Of a stretch of 29,990 nucleotides of DNA, positions 1 through 9,601 are shown in pieces. Source of the stretch: Oppiella nova (taxonomy: Eukaryota > Arthropoda > Arachnida > Sarcoptiformes > Oppiidae). A program made the position numbers and the translations under genes. Location: positions 1-29,990 of the forward strand of contig CAJPVJ010000262.1 of assembly GCA_905397405.1 (NCBI GenBank), given 5' to 3'. The notes beneath the pieces were generated by a model that saw nothing but the letters and a program-made list of their open reading frames with translations, made no database searches and was not told the origin of the DNA. Position 1 is the first letter of the stretch; every line of letters starts with the position of its first letter.

Positions 1-2152
1 TTCCACCCACGAGTCATAGTATTGGAGGCACCCGTCGGTGTGGGTGAGCTGTCGCCATAGCGTGAGCTCCCGGTGCCGGCGATGGAATTCCCCGAGTAGG
101 CCGTCCCACGTGTCCTCTTTACCTAAATTAAAAAGTTTTAATATTAATCATACTCCAAAATTTATTTTAACTAGATCCATTATTATACAAATAATAATTT
201 TTATTTAAATTTATAGTTTACAACTACTGTATAGTTTATAACATAATCTATCAAGATGTTAATAAATGAAAACTTATGTAAACTTTATTCACTTAAAAAT
301 CTAAACAAACAAAAACTTAAATAAATATTATGTATAATTGTTATTAGATTATAAATAAATTGTTTTAAAATATTTTAAAAATAAAACCTTGTATAACAAT
401 AAATAATTAATCTGTTGAGTGTACTAGACCAAAAATTAACTAATCATTAATTCTATAACTATATGAGATATAAATTTCATATGAATTACAGCTTAAAATT
501 GATTTTTAATCTATTTTTTAAATGAGGCCAATTTGGTTTTTAAGTCACTGCCAACAAAAATATTGTTTAATTTTTAATTTGTATAATAAAAATTACGTTG
601 AATAATGATAAATAATGGCCTGTAAATGATGATTCCAATGTTAAACTTATCAAGCATATATTTATATGAATTATAAATTGTATATAAAATTACAGTTTAA
701 AATTTATATTAAATAAAAAATTAATGATATATCTATAGAAATAATCTTGAAGAATCAAGCCCAAAATTTAATTAAAATAAATCTATTAGTTATAAAGTAT
801 AAATATTAATTTTAAATTTATACCTACAGTTTGGTATCAATTTTAAGTTATTAAATCATTATTAAATAAAACTAATGTTATCCTAATGGACATTATAAAA
901 AACATTCTGTGTAAAATTTTAAATCTTTTAAAATAATTACTTTGCATGACAATAAATAATGAGTTCATTGATGTTTAGGTCAAATTTAAAAATATCAATT
1001 AAATACTTATATTAATCATAAAATGTATATAAAATTACAGTTTAAAATTGATTTTAAAAACAAAGTTTTAAATGAGATTTTATATTAGATTTGAAATAAA
1101 CAGCAATTTAATAGATTTAATGAATACATACCGACAATGAAATGCATTTTAATCGCGTATTCCCGGCCATCCCTACCGTCTATACCCCGCACTACAGGTC
1201 CCGATAGGCCGGCGCCCAAACACTTGTCATCCAATCGGAAGGCATCCAACAGATGATTGGGTCGGATGTATGGCTCGATGTCTGTCAATGGCTCCAGAGT
1301 TTCCAACAGATTATGTATCAAAGCCTCGACCTGTGCCTCAGCCTCCTGTCCCTCCGGGGGCTCCACTCCCACCCAATGTGTGCCCACCAGTGCTACACGT
1401 TTTGGATCTTCTTGACGGCTAACTACCTGTCCGTCAGTCTCGTCTACAACTGACTTTTGCCGCGGAATGACTACCTGTCCATCGGATGTGTAGACTATTA
1501 GGCTTTCAAGAGGTTTGACATCCCTTTCCACGAGTGTTTCCATTATAGGTTGTTCCGGTGATTGGACTACAAGTCCGTCCACAGTGTCTACTGTGAACTC
1601 ATTCTGTGGACTGACATCCCGTTCCTTAAATGAATCGATAATAGCCTCTGATATGGGTTTGACTACCATTTCCTTCATAACTTCCGTCACATAAGTATCC
1701 ATTTGATTGACTACCTGTCCATCGATTGAGTTTTCTATGGACTCATTAGATGTGCTAACATCCCGTTCCTCTGGTGTATCGATGCGCTGAATAACTACCT
1801 CTCCATCTACTGTATCATTAGTATTATCTAACTCTGGGTTAGCTAACTGTCCTTCATTTGAATAACTGATTAAGTCTTTCACAGATTTGATTACCAGTGC
1901 TCCCAGTGTTCCCAACTCAGGCATTGTATCAATTGGTCTGACTAACTGTCCACTCATTATATCATCGATAGGTTCCTCCGTCATAGACAGCCGGCGCTGA
2001 GCTAACTGTGCGATTGTGTCCAGACTTCTCATAGACTTCTCATTGGATTTATATTTGGTTTGCAAAAAGTATTCAACAAATGCTGTGTTTATATCGTAAG
2101 TAGTGTTTAAGTCTATAGTGTCGGCGATAGAATCCCTGACCTCCCTGTCCAT
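1..2152 (-). CDS. Protein kinase, 5' part (two exons), with degenerate-repeat N-terminus
   Basis: Exon 1 runs 2152-1132 and exon 2 runs 122-1, continuing off the left edge; the window holds 381 codons. An in-frame TAA lies five codons upstream of the ATG at 2152-2150. The donor GTATGT (1131-1126) leaves phase 1, and the acceptor TTTAG (to 123) restores the frame as a Gly codon. Residues 1-295 are acidic and low in complexity, with scattered units DGQVV/DGEVV/DGLVV (about 116, 144, 192, 224, 240) and ERDV (129, 177, 209). From about residue 300 the kinase N-lobe is visible: glycine-rich loop GAGLSGPVV (313-321), AIK with the probable ATP lysine K335, a helix-C Glu near E359 in RELTLWRQL, and beta-5 YYDSWVE. 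The last element resembles the eIF2-alpha kinase, Wee1 and WNK groups, but the family cannot be fixed because HRD and DFG lie outside the window. That it is a kinase is well supported; its substrate and role are unknown. Confidence 0.85.
123..1131 (-). other. Intron 1 of the kinase gene
   Basis: This 1009-bp, very AT-rich intron has donor GTATGT at 1131-1126 and acceptor TTTAG ending at 123. It is much longer than the 59-160 bp introns of the ABCG gene at the other end of the window. It has no open frame of note. It contains three imperfect copies of a core resembling AAATTACAGTTTAAAATT (near 484, 686 and 1031), which suggests old internal duplication. Confidence 0.85.
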
Positions 2153-2779
2153 CGGTTGCTGCCATTAGCCCCGAAAATATAAATATATATTCTGTTATTA
2201 TTCTAATAAAGATTTATATTTAATGTAATTCTGGTGGACATACGAGTGGTTAGTACTGATATGAGAAATGCAGGGCCCCCTCCCGTAGTCATTATGTAGT
2301 CTGTAGTCTGGGTACCTCTGATTGTACGGCACAAAAGTGCTCGTAATTAGTAGTTTTCGGCCGAAATAAATTGAATCGTGAAATGAAAAGTAAGAAAAAC
2401 TGTTGAGAGTAAAAGTAAAAAGTAAAAAAAGTGTACTAAAAACGAGCGCAAAGCATGCGATGAGAGGGGAGAATTTGGTTCACAGAATTCGTGGTAACAA
2501 AACATAACAATATTCACGTATTATGCCATAAAAATACGTATAAAAACACAATAATAACAGCACCCGAAGTCTTAACCCGTCGACTGACTGATTGCCTACC
2601 GTGTGATAAGCGTTGGAAAAATAATTTTGCCTTGAACATCACATTGACCTGATTTTTTTAGGTGTCTCTCTCGACGAGCTTTGGCGAAAAAATGCGTTTA
2701 TTTTTTTCTGTATGTTTAGCGAAAATATTTCACTCAAAAATATGTGTTTTTCTTAATTTTTCGTATGTTTTCCTTACGT

Positions 2780-2785
<6 letters not shown>
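2153..2785. other. Upstream flank of the kinase gene; no coding exon recognised
   Basis: The first 500 bases upstream of the kinase ATG include a short GC-richer stretch (about 2230-2360) that could hold 5' UTR or core promoter. On the minus strand, AG dinucleotides just upstream of the ATG (for example ending AATAACAG or GGCAG) could serve as acceptors for a distant 5' UTR exon. Neither a TATA box at a convincing distance nor a coding exon can be named. Confidence 0.3.

Positions 2786-2820
<35 letters not shown>
2786..2820. repeat. (CT)n microsatellite, 35 bp
   Basis: Perfect CT run, followed six bases later by the 18-bp palindrome at 2826-2843. Confidence 0.97.
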
Positions 2821-2822
<2 letters not shown>

Positions 2823-2825
2823 GAT

Positions 2826-2843
2826 TCTCACTCATGAGTGAGA
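2826..2843. repeat. 18-bp perfect palindrome beside a CT tract
   Basis: TCTCACTCATGAGTGAGA reads the same on both strands. It sits directly after the CT run. It could be a dimeric factor site or only a by-product of purine-tract sequence; no function can be assigned. Confidence 0.7.
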
Positions 2844-3070
2844 GTTTCAAAGTTAAGTGTCTCAAGAAAAATAGCAGAAAACTTTTTTCTCTACCAAAAA
2901 AATGCCTAAAATATATGAACGACTCGTAAGGATTGCACGCTTTGATTGCATCGAGTGTTGAGTCAAGAATTTATTGCATTTAGCGTTATGTGAATGCGTT
3001 CTGTAATAAGTAAATTAAAAATAAAATTGAAATTTACTCACAGAATAGAAACTCTTAAAAATAATAATGA

Positions 3071-3097
3071 CGAGAGAGAGAGAGAGAGAGAGAGAGT

Positions 3098-3148
<51 letters not shown>
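3071..3148. repeat. (GA)n microsatellite, 78 bp, with GTGAGTGAG interruption
   Basis: One of the longest purine tracts in the window. It begins with C-GAGAG and carries a GTGAGTGAG interruption near 3096-3104. Confidence 0.97.
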
Positions 3149-3149
<1 letters not shown>

Positions 3150-3511
3150 ACTCTCACTGGCATAATAAATGAGTGGAACCGGGGAGGGGGAGGGTCGGGG
3201 CTATAGATATCTGCAGCAAAACGTTAGATAATTAGTCGCGTAAGCCTTGGCTAAGCATTTGTTTAGCATTTTTACCTTCAATTTGGAAAAACGATTGCAT
3301 CGATCAGACGATTAATGATCCGCTAATCGGACGGATAGACTCATAGAAAATGAAAATTATTTTATTTTATTTATGGAAACAAAGTTTTTTAATTATAGTT
3401 GGATTTTTGGAGTTTTAATTTGTGATTTCGTTACTCAAACACTGTTTGGCATTAAAAATATATAAATTTTGCGATAAGTTTTATTAGTTTAAGTAGGGAG
3501 TCGTCTATCAG

Positions 3512-3537
3512 TCTCTCTCTCTCTCTCTCTCTCTCTC
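3512..3537. repeat. (CT)n microsatellite
   Basis: Perfect CT run of about 26 bp. Confidence 0.95.
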
Positions 3538-4021
3538 ATTCACTATAACTATAACTCTCTGTTAAATAATAAATTTTACGTCTTTTTACACTTTCTCTAT
3601 CAGTACTCGAGGAATGAAAAGCGAATTATAAATGGCTTTTCATTATTATGCAAATCGTCTGAATGTTGCAAAGTCTTGAATAGTTATGGCTATTATTTTA
3701 CTCGTTTTTAAATAATATTATACTTATATTTTGCGCTCATTTTTCTCTCGCATGTCTTGTTTTTCATTGCTGTAATGTCTGACTCTTAAGACTCACTCCG
3801 GTATATAACAAAAGCCAATACATTATAATAAGTGCTTTTTAAGTGAACATTCATTTTGAAAGGTACTGGAAATGACCACAACATTCATACGAGAGTTATG
3901 ACATTGATATCAGTGAGAAAGTCAAACCTTAAATAAAAAATATTATGAAAAAAATATGGGACACACAGCCACTAAAAGCACAGTCATGTTTGCCTTAGAG
4001 CACAGGGAGGTTGCAGTGAGA

Positions 4022-4024
<3 letters not shown>

Positions 4025-4055
<31 letters not shown>
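4025..4055. repeat. (CT)n microsatellite
   Basis: Perfect CT run of about 31 bp, followed by a CATACACACATACATACA stretch. Confidence 0.95.
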
Positions 4056-4058
<3 letters not shown>

Positions 4059-4311
4059 CACACATACATACAGTACCCGACGATTATATATATAATATAA
4101 AAAGGAAACGAAAGAATTTTCATTAAAACATAAGGTATTTAATACTTCACATAAAGTAATAACTATTAAACGGAATGAATAATTACTTTAAACGCCTAAA
4201 TGAATGGATGAAAATTGAAAAACACATTACAATTACAATTATACACTCAATAGCATATTCTTTTGATATGGAAAAAAGCGAGAGAATATGCTTAGGATTA
4301 ATGTGTCTTCG

Positions 4312-4313
<2 letters not shown>

Positions 4314-4347
<34 letters not shown>
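4314..4347. repeat. (GA)n microsatellite
   Basis: Perfect GA run of 34 bp, entered through C-GAGAG. Confidence 0.95.
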
Positions 4348-4350
<3 letters not shown>

Positions 4351-5465
4351 ATATTTTTGAATTCAATGTTAAAACACTCGAAGCCATTAACGCAGGAAAT
4401 CGATAATAAGAAGCGAGTATTTAAAGAATACATCATTATATGTATGTATATATTCTTACATATATATATATATGCATTGTATGTATAGATTATTACATTA
4501 TATCATAGACTGGTGGTATAAGTTGCTCAACAGCACCGGCACATTACAGTGAAGGTGACCCAAACTCCGTGTATGTAAACGTCGAGAGAGATATTTCTCA
4601 CATAAAAATCATTGTATAATATATAAGGAGATTTGTTTGACTCAAATATTTCTATCCCGGAGCCCTTCCGTTCGCCATCTCTTTACGTAATTTCCTTTCG
4701 ATTAAATACTTTTTGCCTGTTTTTCACACAAATAAAAAAATAAGAGAGAAATTATGGCATCAATTGGGAGGCGAGTCTCGAAATCTTTCGACGGATTCAA
4801 TGGCCTTAAAGTAATTTTTTCCCATTATATGTACGCGTAGTGTAAGCAAAAAGTTTTATACAATTTTTTAGATTTAATTTTTTTCCTTTTAATTTTCATG
4901 TTTTTATGAATCGCATTAATATATGCCATAAAAATATATGCCTTAACTTTATTATGATAAACTTTGTATTATGCAGTATACCAGGCAATACAATGTGTAT
5001 AAGGCTATGAAAAAGTGAAAGTTAAGTATAGTATGAATGATATGATAAGAAGTTAAATATTATTATTCATAATCAGATCAATTGTGTAATTAAAATAAAT
5101 ATATAAAGCGATAAATCACTTGAGAAATGGGTATTGTACAGACCTATGGAAATATATATATGCTAAAAATATATATTTTATATCTCATTGTAATAACTTA
5201 TTTTTGCTGATCTTTTTGTTTTTCTCGTTGAACCTCTGATTAAATTCCATGTTTTTAAGTGTTTTTATATTATAATTAGTGGGAAAATGGGAATTAATAA
5301 TTCAATGTTTTTTGAAAACACATTACATTGCTATGAGGTTTTGGTTTGAAATTTATATGCAAACATATGTTTGTTATTGACTTTTAAACTTTAAAAGGCA
5401 GTTGAAAAATATGTTGTATTTAAATGTCTCGAGTCTTTTAATACATATAAGAATTGATTTGAAAA

Positions 5466-5469
<4 letters not shown>

Positions 5470-5505
<36 letters not shown>

Positions 5506-5568
5506 AGTGAGGAGACACTCCATACGCGATATGTCTTATGATTTAAGGAGTAGTCCGACAGTAGTCGT
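5470..5568. repeat. Left arm of inverted repeat: GA tract plus 65-bp unique segment
   Basis: A (GA)n run (5470-5503) followed by a unique segment (5504-5568). The reverse complement of both, in matching order, is at 6198-6292. I see no mismatch across the 65-bp unique part, and identity stops abruptly after GTAGTCGT. The spacer is about 630 bp. Confidence 0.92.
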
Positions 5569-5657
5569 ATCGATGAAAATTATTTTATTATTTTTCAATT
5601 TATTGCCAGTAATGCTCGTAAGGAGTGGTTTAAGTCGTGAATTTATTTTTCAAATCC

Positions 5658-5681
5658 AGAGAGAGAGAGAGAGAGAGAGAG
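5658..5681. repeat. (GA)n microsatellite
   Basis: Perfect run of 24 bp inside the spacer of the 5470/6292 inverted repeat. Confidence 0.93.
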
Positions 5682-6197
5682 TATTTCCGGATGAATTCTG
5701 ATAACAAAAATAGTGTCAAAAGTAGGAAAAAATTGGAGCAAAAGTAGGGTTAAAAAGAAAGTGAAAAAATCATAATCTCAAGGGCCGGGCGGAAAGGGCA
5801 TATGACTTATGGATTGATATATGAATACGAAACGAGTTATAGAATTACATGGATAACAGAAGTTTAAAATGACATGAATTTTGAGAAAAAACTAATCACT
5901 TTTTTCGATATACTCAGAGATACCCTATTTTAATGCACATATCAGAGAAAACATGATTTGAATAAATTGTGTGCGAATTGTGAGACAATATATTATCGAT
6001 GGATAAAAACTATCAGAGAAATCACACATCGATTTGCAAAATAGCAAAAAATGCTATGATTTTCAATACAAACGATTGAATAGACATATGAATTGAAAAC
6101 GGAAGACATGAAAAAAAGTCTTATTTCCATCAAAAAGCGGAACATAATTCTTGTGTGTATTATATGTATGAAGAAAAAAGTTTTTCAGTCGATTCCG
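5682..6197. other. Non-coding spacer of inverted repeat
   Basis: AT-rich sequence between the two inverted arms. No gene, RNA or repeat of note was seen. Confidence 0.5.
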
Positions 6198-6260
6198 ACG
6201 ACTACTGTCGGACTACTCCTTAAATCATAAGACATATCGCGTATGGAGTGTCTCCTCACT

Positions 6261-6292
<32 letters not shown>
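6198..6292. repeat. Right arm of inverted repeat: unique segment plus CT tract
   Basis: Reverse complement of 5470-5568: the 65-bp unique segment (6198-6262) followed by a CT run (6263-6292). The near-perfect match implies a recent duplication or an artefact. Confidence 0.92.
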
Positions 6293-6296
<4 letters not shown>

Positions 6297-7037
6297 AGGA
6301 ATCGTATGGAGAGTATGGGCACCGAAATGAAGTAAAAGGCGAGAAAAAAATAGTGAAAAAATTGTTGAAAATTTTTGGGGTCTTTTTGGCACTAAAATAG
6401 GTGTGTCTGAGAAATAGGAATTGCGCTTCAAATAAGTCAAAGTGTATACAAACCGTATGTACAGAGAGAGACCTACCAGTGCCCTCAAACTCAAGAAAAA
6501 TCCTTTTTTGCCTTAAAATTTTGCGATACAATAGTCAGTGAGTGAGTGAATGGAGTAATAGATAGTAAGGGAGAGAGAAAATAATAAGCCCTCAGAAAAA
6601 AACTATACATTAATTTCAATGTTGTTTGTGTGTTGTGTCCCAAAAACACAAAACGCCTGAACATTATCCTGAATATTATTTGCCAAATACCTGTGATCTC
6701 TGACATACACTCCACAGACACACACAGAGAGCACCGGCACTCACAGATACCACACATACCGTCTTAACGATGATCAAACCAATCGTTAATATCCCATATA
6801 AATCGCGATAAATTATTTGCGAGAAAAAAATAAATATCAAAAGTGTTTTCAAAAGCGCAAAACATGAGCCGATTTAAGGGCCCAAATAATTAACGAGTAG
6901 TGCTTAGGACTCATCGAAAATCTCATAATTAATGCCATAAAATGTTGGCCAATATATGGAGTGTTGTGTTTGTGTACAACCGTATTGTTTGGCGAGGGGA
7001 TCGGCACCGGTAATAGATGTGAGCCAACACTGGCACA
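6293..7037. other. Gene-poor stretch
   Basis: No convincing exon was found. Minus-strand open frames here have no domain and are partly built from the GA tract. A CA/AG-rich patch is present near 6711-6760. Confidence 0.5.
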
Positions 7038-7185
7038 TAAAAAAGGGAATGGGATATTGGGATGGTATCACACATTTAGGTCTTAGAGAGGTTTGGTTCG
7101 CTCAGTTCAAGGAGAAATCGGTGCTCCAAAAAAAGTAGGACTCAAGTCATTAGTCTAATAGTGTTTTGAGATGAGTCTCTTTCTC

Positions 7186-7217
<32 letters not shown>
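7038..7217. repeat. Left inverted copy (segment C) plus CT tract
   Basis: Segment C (7038-7175) runs into an imperfect CT tract (7176-7217). Its reverse complement is at 7965-8103, with one substitution and one single-base indel over about 138 bp. A short open frame (6956-7138) crosses it but has no coding signature. Confidence 0.92.
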
Positions 7218-7571
7218 GCAAATTCTATCACTAATTCTCACTCTTCAAAGATTTTTGGCGAACAAAATATTTTTGTGTTTCCATTAAAACCGATGGCTAT
7301 TATTGGGATATGAATTCCGTTTGGCGTTTAAGTAGTGAGGACTCGAGACATCATACATATCTCACAGTCTCTTATCGGTTCATCACATTTAAAGGATCCG
7401 AAACATAGTTTCCGTACCAATAGATAGATAGATATGTATTATTGTGTGCTTGTAATGGGAATTAAGCAGTTTTGTGTGTTGGCATTACTTTGGGTAGACC
7501 TACTGTTTTTCTACAAATAGAGGCCAAAAATAGCCACACGAAAAAAATTCTGGAAATTAGTTTTTAAAGCT

Positions 7572-7616
<45 letters not shown>

Positions 7617-7821
7617 CGGCCAAAACTTTATTGTCTGTAAATAATAATACAAAAAAGGAATTTAAGCCAACATTTGAAGCAAACATTTGGTATTATTATT
7701 ATTTTTGGTGAACAATAATAGGGAATATGGTATAAGAGTGTAGAGAGAAGTCTCCGAAAGAATAGTTAAAATACAAGTTATTAGCGGTGACTACACAACC
7801 GAAACGCCTGTAAACACATAT
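7218..7821. other. Spacer between rearranged repeat copies
   Basis: AT-rich and without a gene. It contains the 42-bp GA tract at 7573-7614 and a short GATA run near 7425. Confidence 0.5.
7573..7614. repeat. (GA)n microsatellite, 42 bp
   Basis: Perfect run entered through C-GAGAG. Confidence 0.96.
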
Positions 7822-7932
7822 ACGAGAGAGAAATATACGGTATAAATGCATAAAAAATAAAAATTTACAAAATTGTTTTATAATACCTTATAATACATAA
7901 AATGTAATAATGTTTTTTCAATGTGTCAGAGA

Positions 7933-7964
<32 letters not shown>
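7822..7964. repeat. Direct repeat D, copy 1, with GA tract
   Basis: Unique segment 7822-7927 followed by a GA tract (7928-7964). The unique 106 bp recurs without visible mismatch at 8104-8209, again followed by a GA tract. Confidence 0.93.
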
Positions 7965-7966
<2 letters not shown>

Positions 7967-8103
7967 CATCTCCAAAACACTATTAGACTAATGACTTGAG
8001 TCCTACTTTTTTTGGAGCACCGATTTCTCCTTGAACTAAGCGAACCAAACCTCTCTAAGACCTAAATGTGTGATACCATCCCAATATCCCATTCCCTTTT
8101 TTA
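7965..8103. repeat. Right inverted copy of segment C
   Basis: Reverse complement of 7038-7175, lying between the two direct copies of D. Order across the locus: C-CT, spacer, D-GA-rcC-D-GA. Confidence 0.93.
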
Positions 8104-8216
8104 ACGAGAGAGAAATATACGGTATAAATGCATAAAAAATAAAAATTTACAAAATTGTTTTATAATACCTTATAATACATAAAATGTAATAATGTTTTTT
8201 CAATGTGTCAGAGAGG

Positions 8217-8256
<40 letters not shown>
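8104..8256. repeat. Direct repeat D, copy 2, with GA tract
   Basis: Segment 8104-8209 is identical by eye to 7822-7927, then a 47-bp purine tract (8210-8256) follows. The junction with the preceding inverted copy (CCCTTTTTTA/ACGAG) has almost no microhomology. Confidence 0.93.
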
Positions 8257-8259
<3 letters not shown>

Positions 8260-8613
8260 ACCTGAAAAACTAATTTTCAATGTTCAAGAATATTAAATAT
8301 AATTTATATATATGCGCAGGGATACAAATGAATAATTTTTGTATAAGTAATAATTGGGCAGCAATCAAATGGAAAATAATTTGATATAATTTTAATTTTT
8401 GAGAGACACGAAAATTGTATATAAATTTGTTTGTTGTGTGTCTCTTAAACACCGAAATTGAGAGTCAAATGCGAGACTGAGCTCTGGTTTTCTCACATAA
8501 ACTATTTATTTGATAGAAATCTTTAGGAGTTTTTTGCGCTTTTAAATAATTTCCAATTTACGAGTTAATGAAATATACATTTAAATTAAAAATACAATCG
8601 CGAAGAGCTGTCG

Positions 8614-8636
8614 GGAGAGAGAGAGAGAGAGAGAGA
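8614..8636. repeat. (GA)n microsatellite
   Basis: Short run of 23 bp. Confidence 0.93.
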
Positions 8637-8829
8637 CCTCTAAATATAGTTTGAAAGCCAATGTTATGTTTCGGGGAATTAGTGTCTGAATAGAAATAAT
8701 AATTTTCATTAGACTTCTCGTCACTTCAGATTTGTTCAGTAAGTTTTGACTTTTAAAATATAAAAAAATCTACTTTCATTAAATAGATATTTTGGTTGAG
8801 AGTTTAATTCCCACGCCCTTGAAGTGGGG

Positions 8830-8837
8830 TATATAAG
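8830..8837 (+). promoter_or_regulatory. TATA-box-like site
   Basis: TATATAAG in a GC-richer setting (GAAGTGGGG upstream, AGCGAGCCAGCC about 60 bp downstream), which is unusual for this AT-rich window. A start about 30 bp downstream, near 8860, would fit. No coding exon follows, so it may be chance or drive a non-coding transcript. Confidence 0.2.
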
Positions 8838-9336
8838 CATGACTTACACCACTGGCAGCACAGCATATTGTATACATACACACATACAGCGAGCCAGCCA
8901 GGGTTAACCAAGCTCAATTCACTACGGGGAGTCAATTTTTAAGTTCAATATTAATGGCAAATAAATTTAAATTAGCATAAAAACACATATTTCAGTCACA
9001 ACTCCGATGTATAATTGCATATAAATTACTATTACATCACTCGAGACACCCATATTAATATCGGTGCCACCGGTGCCCTCCTCAACGTGTATGTGTCGAT
9101 CGGTCCGGTAGACTGACTGGTCGTCCCCCTAATCCGCAACCGAAATCCAAAGGACTGTAAATTTTATTCTTCGAGACTCGCAATCATTAATTAAAGACAA
9201 TATTATATACACTTAAAAAGTATATAAAACTTTTTTGATGCTAATGTATGAGTGTATTAATAGTAGTATTTAATGTATGCGCGATATATACAAAACACAA
9301 TGATTATAATTTAATTGCATAAACATTGCACTCGAC

Positions 9337-9359
9337 GAGAGAGAGAGAGAGAGAGAGAG
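9337..9359. repeat. (GA)n microsatellite
   Basis: Run of 23 bp entered through C-GAGAG. Confidence 0.93.
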
Positions 9360-9570
9360 TATTAATATATTATTCTTGTATATAATTCTCGACACCACTC
9401 ATAACAGACTTGAAAAATCACATACAATTAATTTGTATGAAAAATGTTTTCGTAAAAAGAAATTTTTATATCGTTTTTAAAAATCAAACGAAACGATGCA
9501 ATGGATAAGAGAAGCACTAAATTGAAGGATAGTTTTAATTACAAGTCTATTATAGGGGAGAGAAGTCTGC

Positions 9571-9601
9571 GGAGAGAGAGGGAGGGAGAGAGAGAGAGAG
9601 A
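9571..9601. repeat. Imperfect (GA)n microsatellite
   Basis: GA run interrupted by GGGAGGG. Confidence 0.93.

Larger units (their letters stand above)
2844..5469. other. Gene-poor stretch with GA/CT tracts
   Basis: No coding exon was recognised on either strand. Apart from the tracts listed separately, it is plain AT-rich sequence with a short TA run at about 4460-4472. Open frames here are driven by GA repeats (Arg-Glu or Leu-Ser runs) and are not genes. Confidence 0.6.
8257..9570. other. Gene-poor stretch with possible core promoter
   Basis: Contains GA tracts at 8614-8636 and 9337-9359 and a TATA-like site at 8830. A GC-richer patch lies at about 9050-9150. No exon was recognised. Confidence 0.5.

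Noticed and set aside
1253-1453. Plus-strand open frame
   Set aside because: Antisense shadow of the kinase exon 1.
2994-3206. Open frame rich in Arg-Glu repeats, and similar frames at 4288, 5402, 19430 and 21924
   Set aside because: They are open only because (GA)n translates as Arg-Glu or Glu-Arg. The flanks show no domain or coding bias.
4239-4436. Leu-Ser repeat open frames (also 11970-12161, 18580-18828, 19064-19309, 22565-22807, 23944-24246)
   Set aside because: These are the CT-strand reading of the same microsatellites.
6956-7138. Cys-containing open frame near the left inverted copy
   Set aside because: Much of it lies in segment C, whose other copy has a substitution and an indel; no domain, splice context or coding bias.
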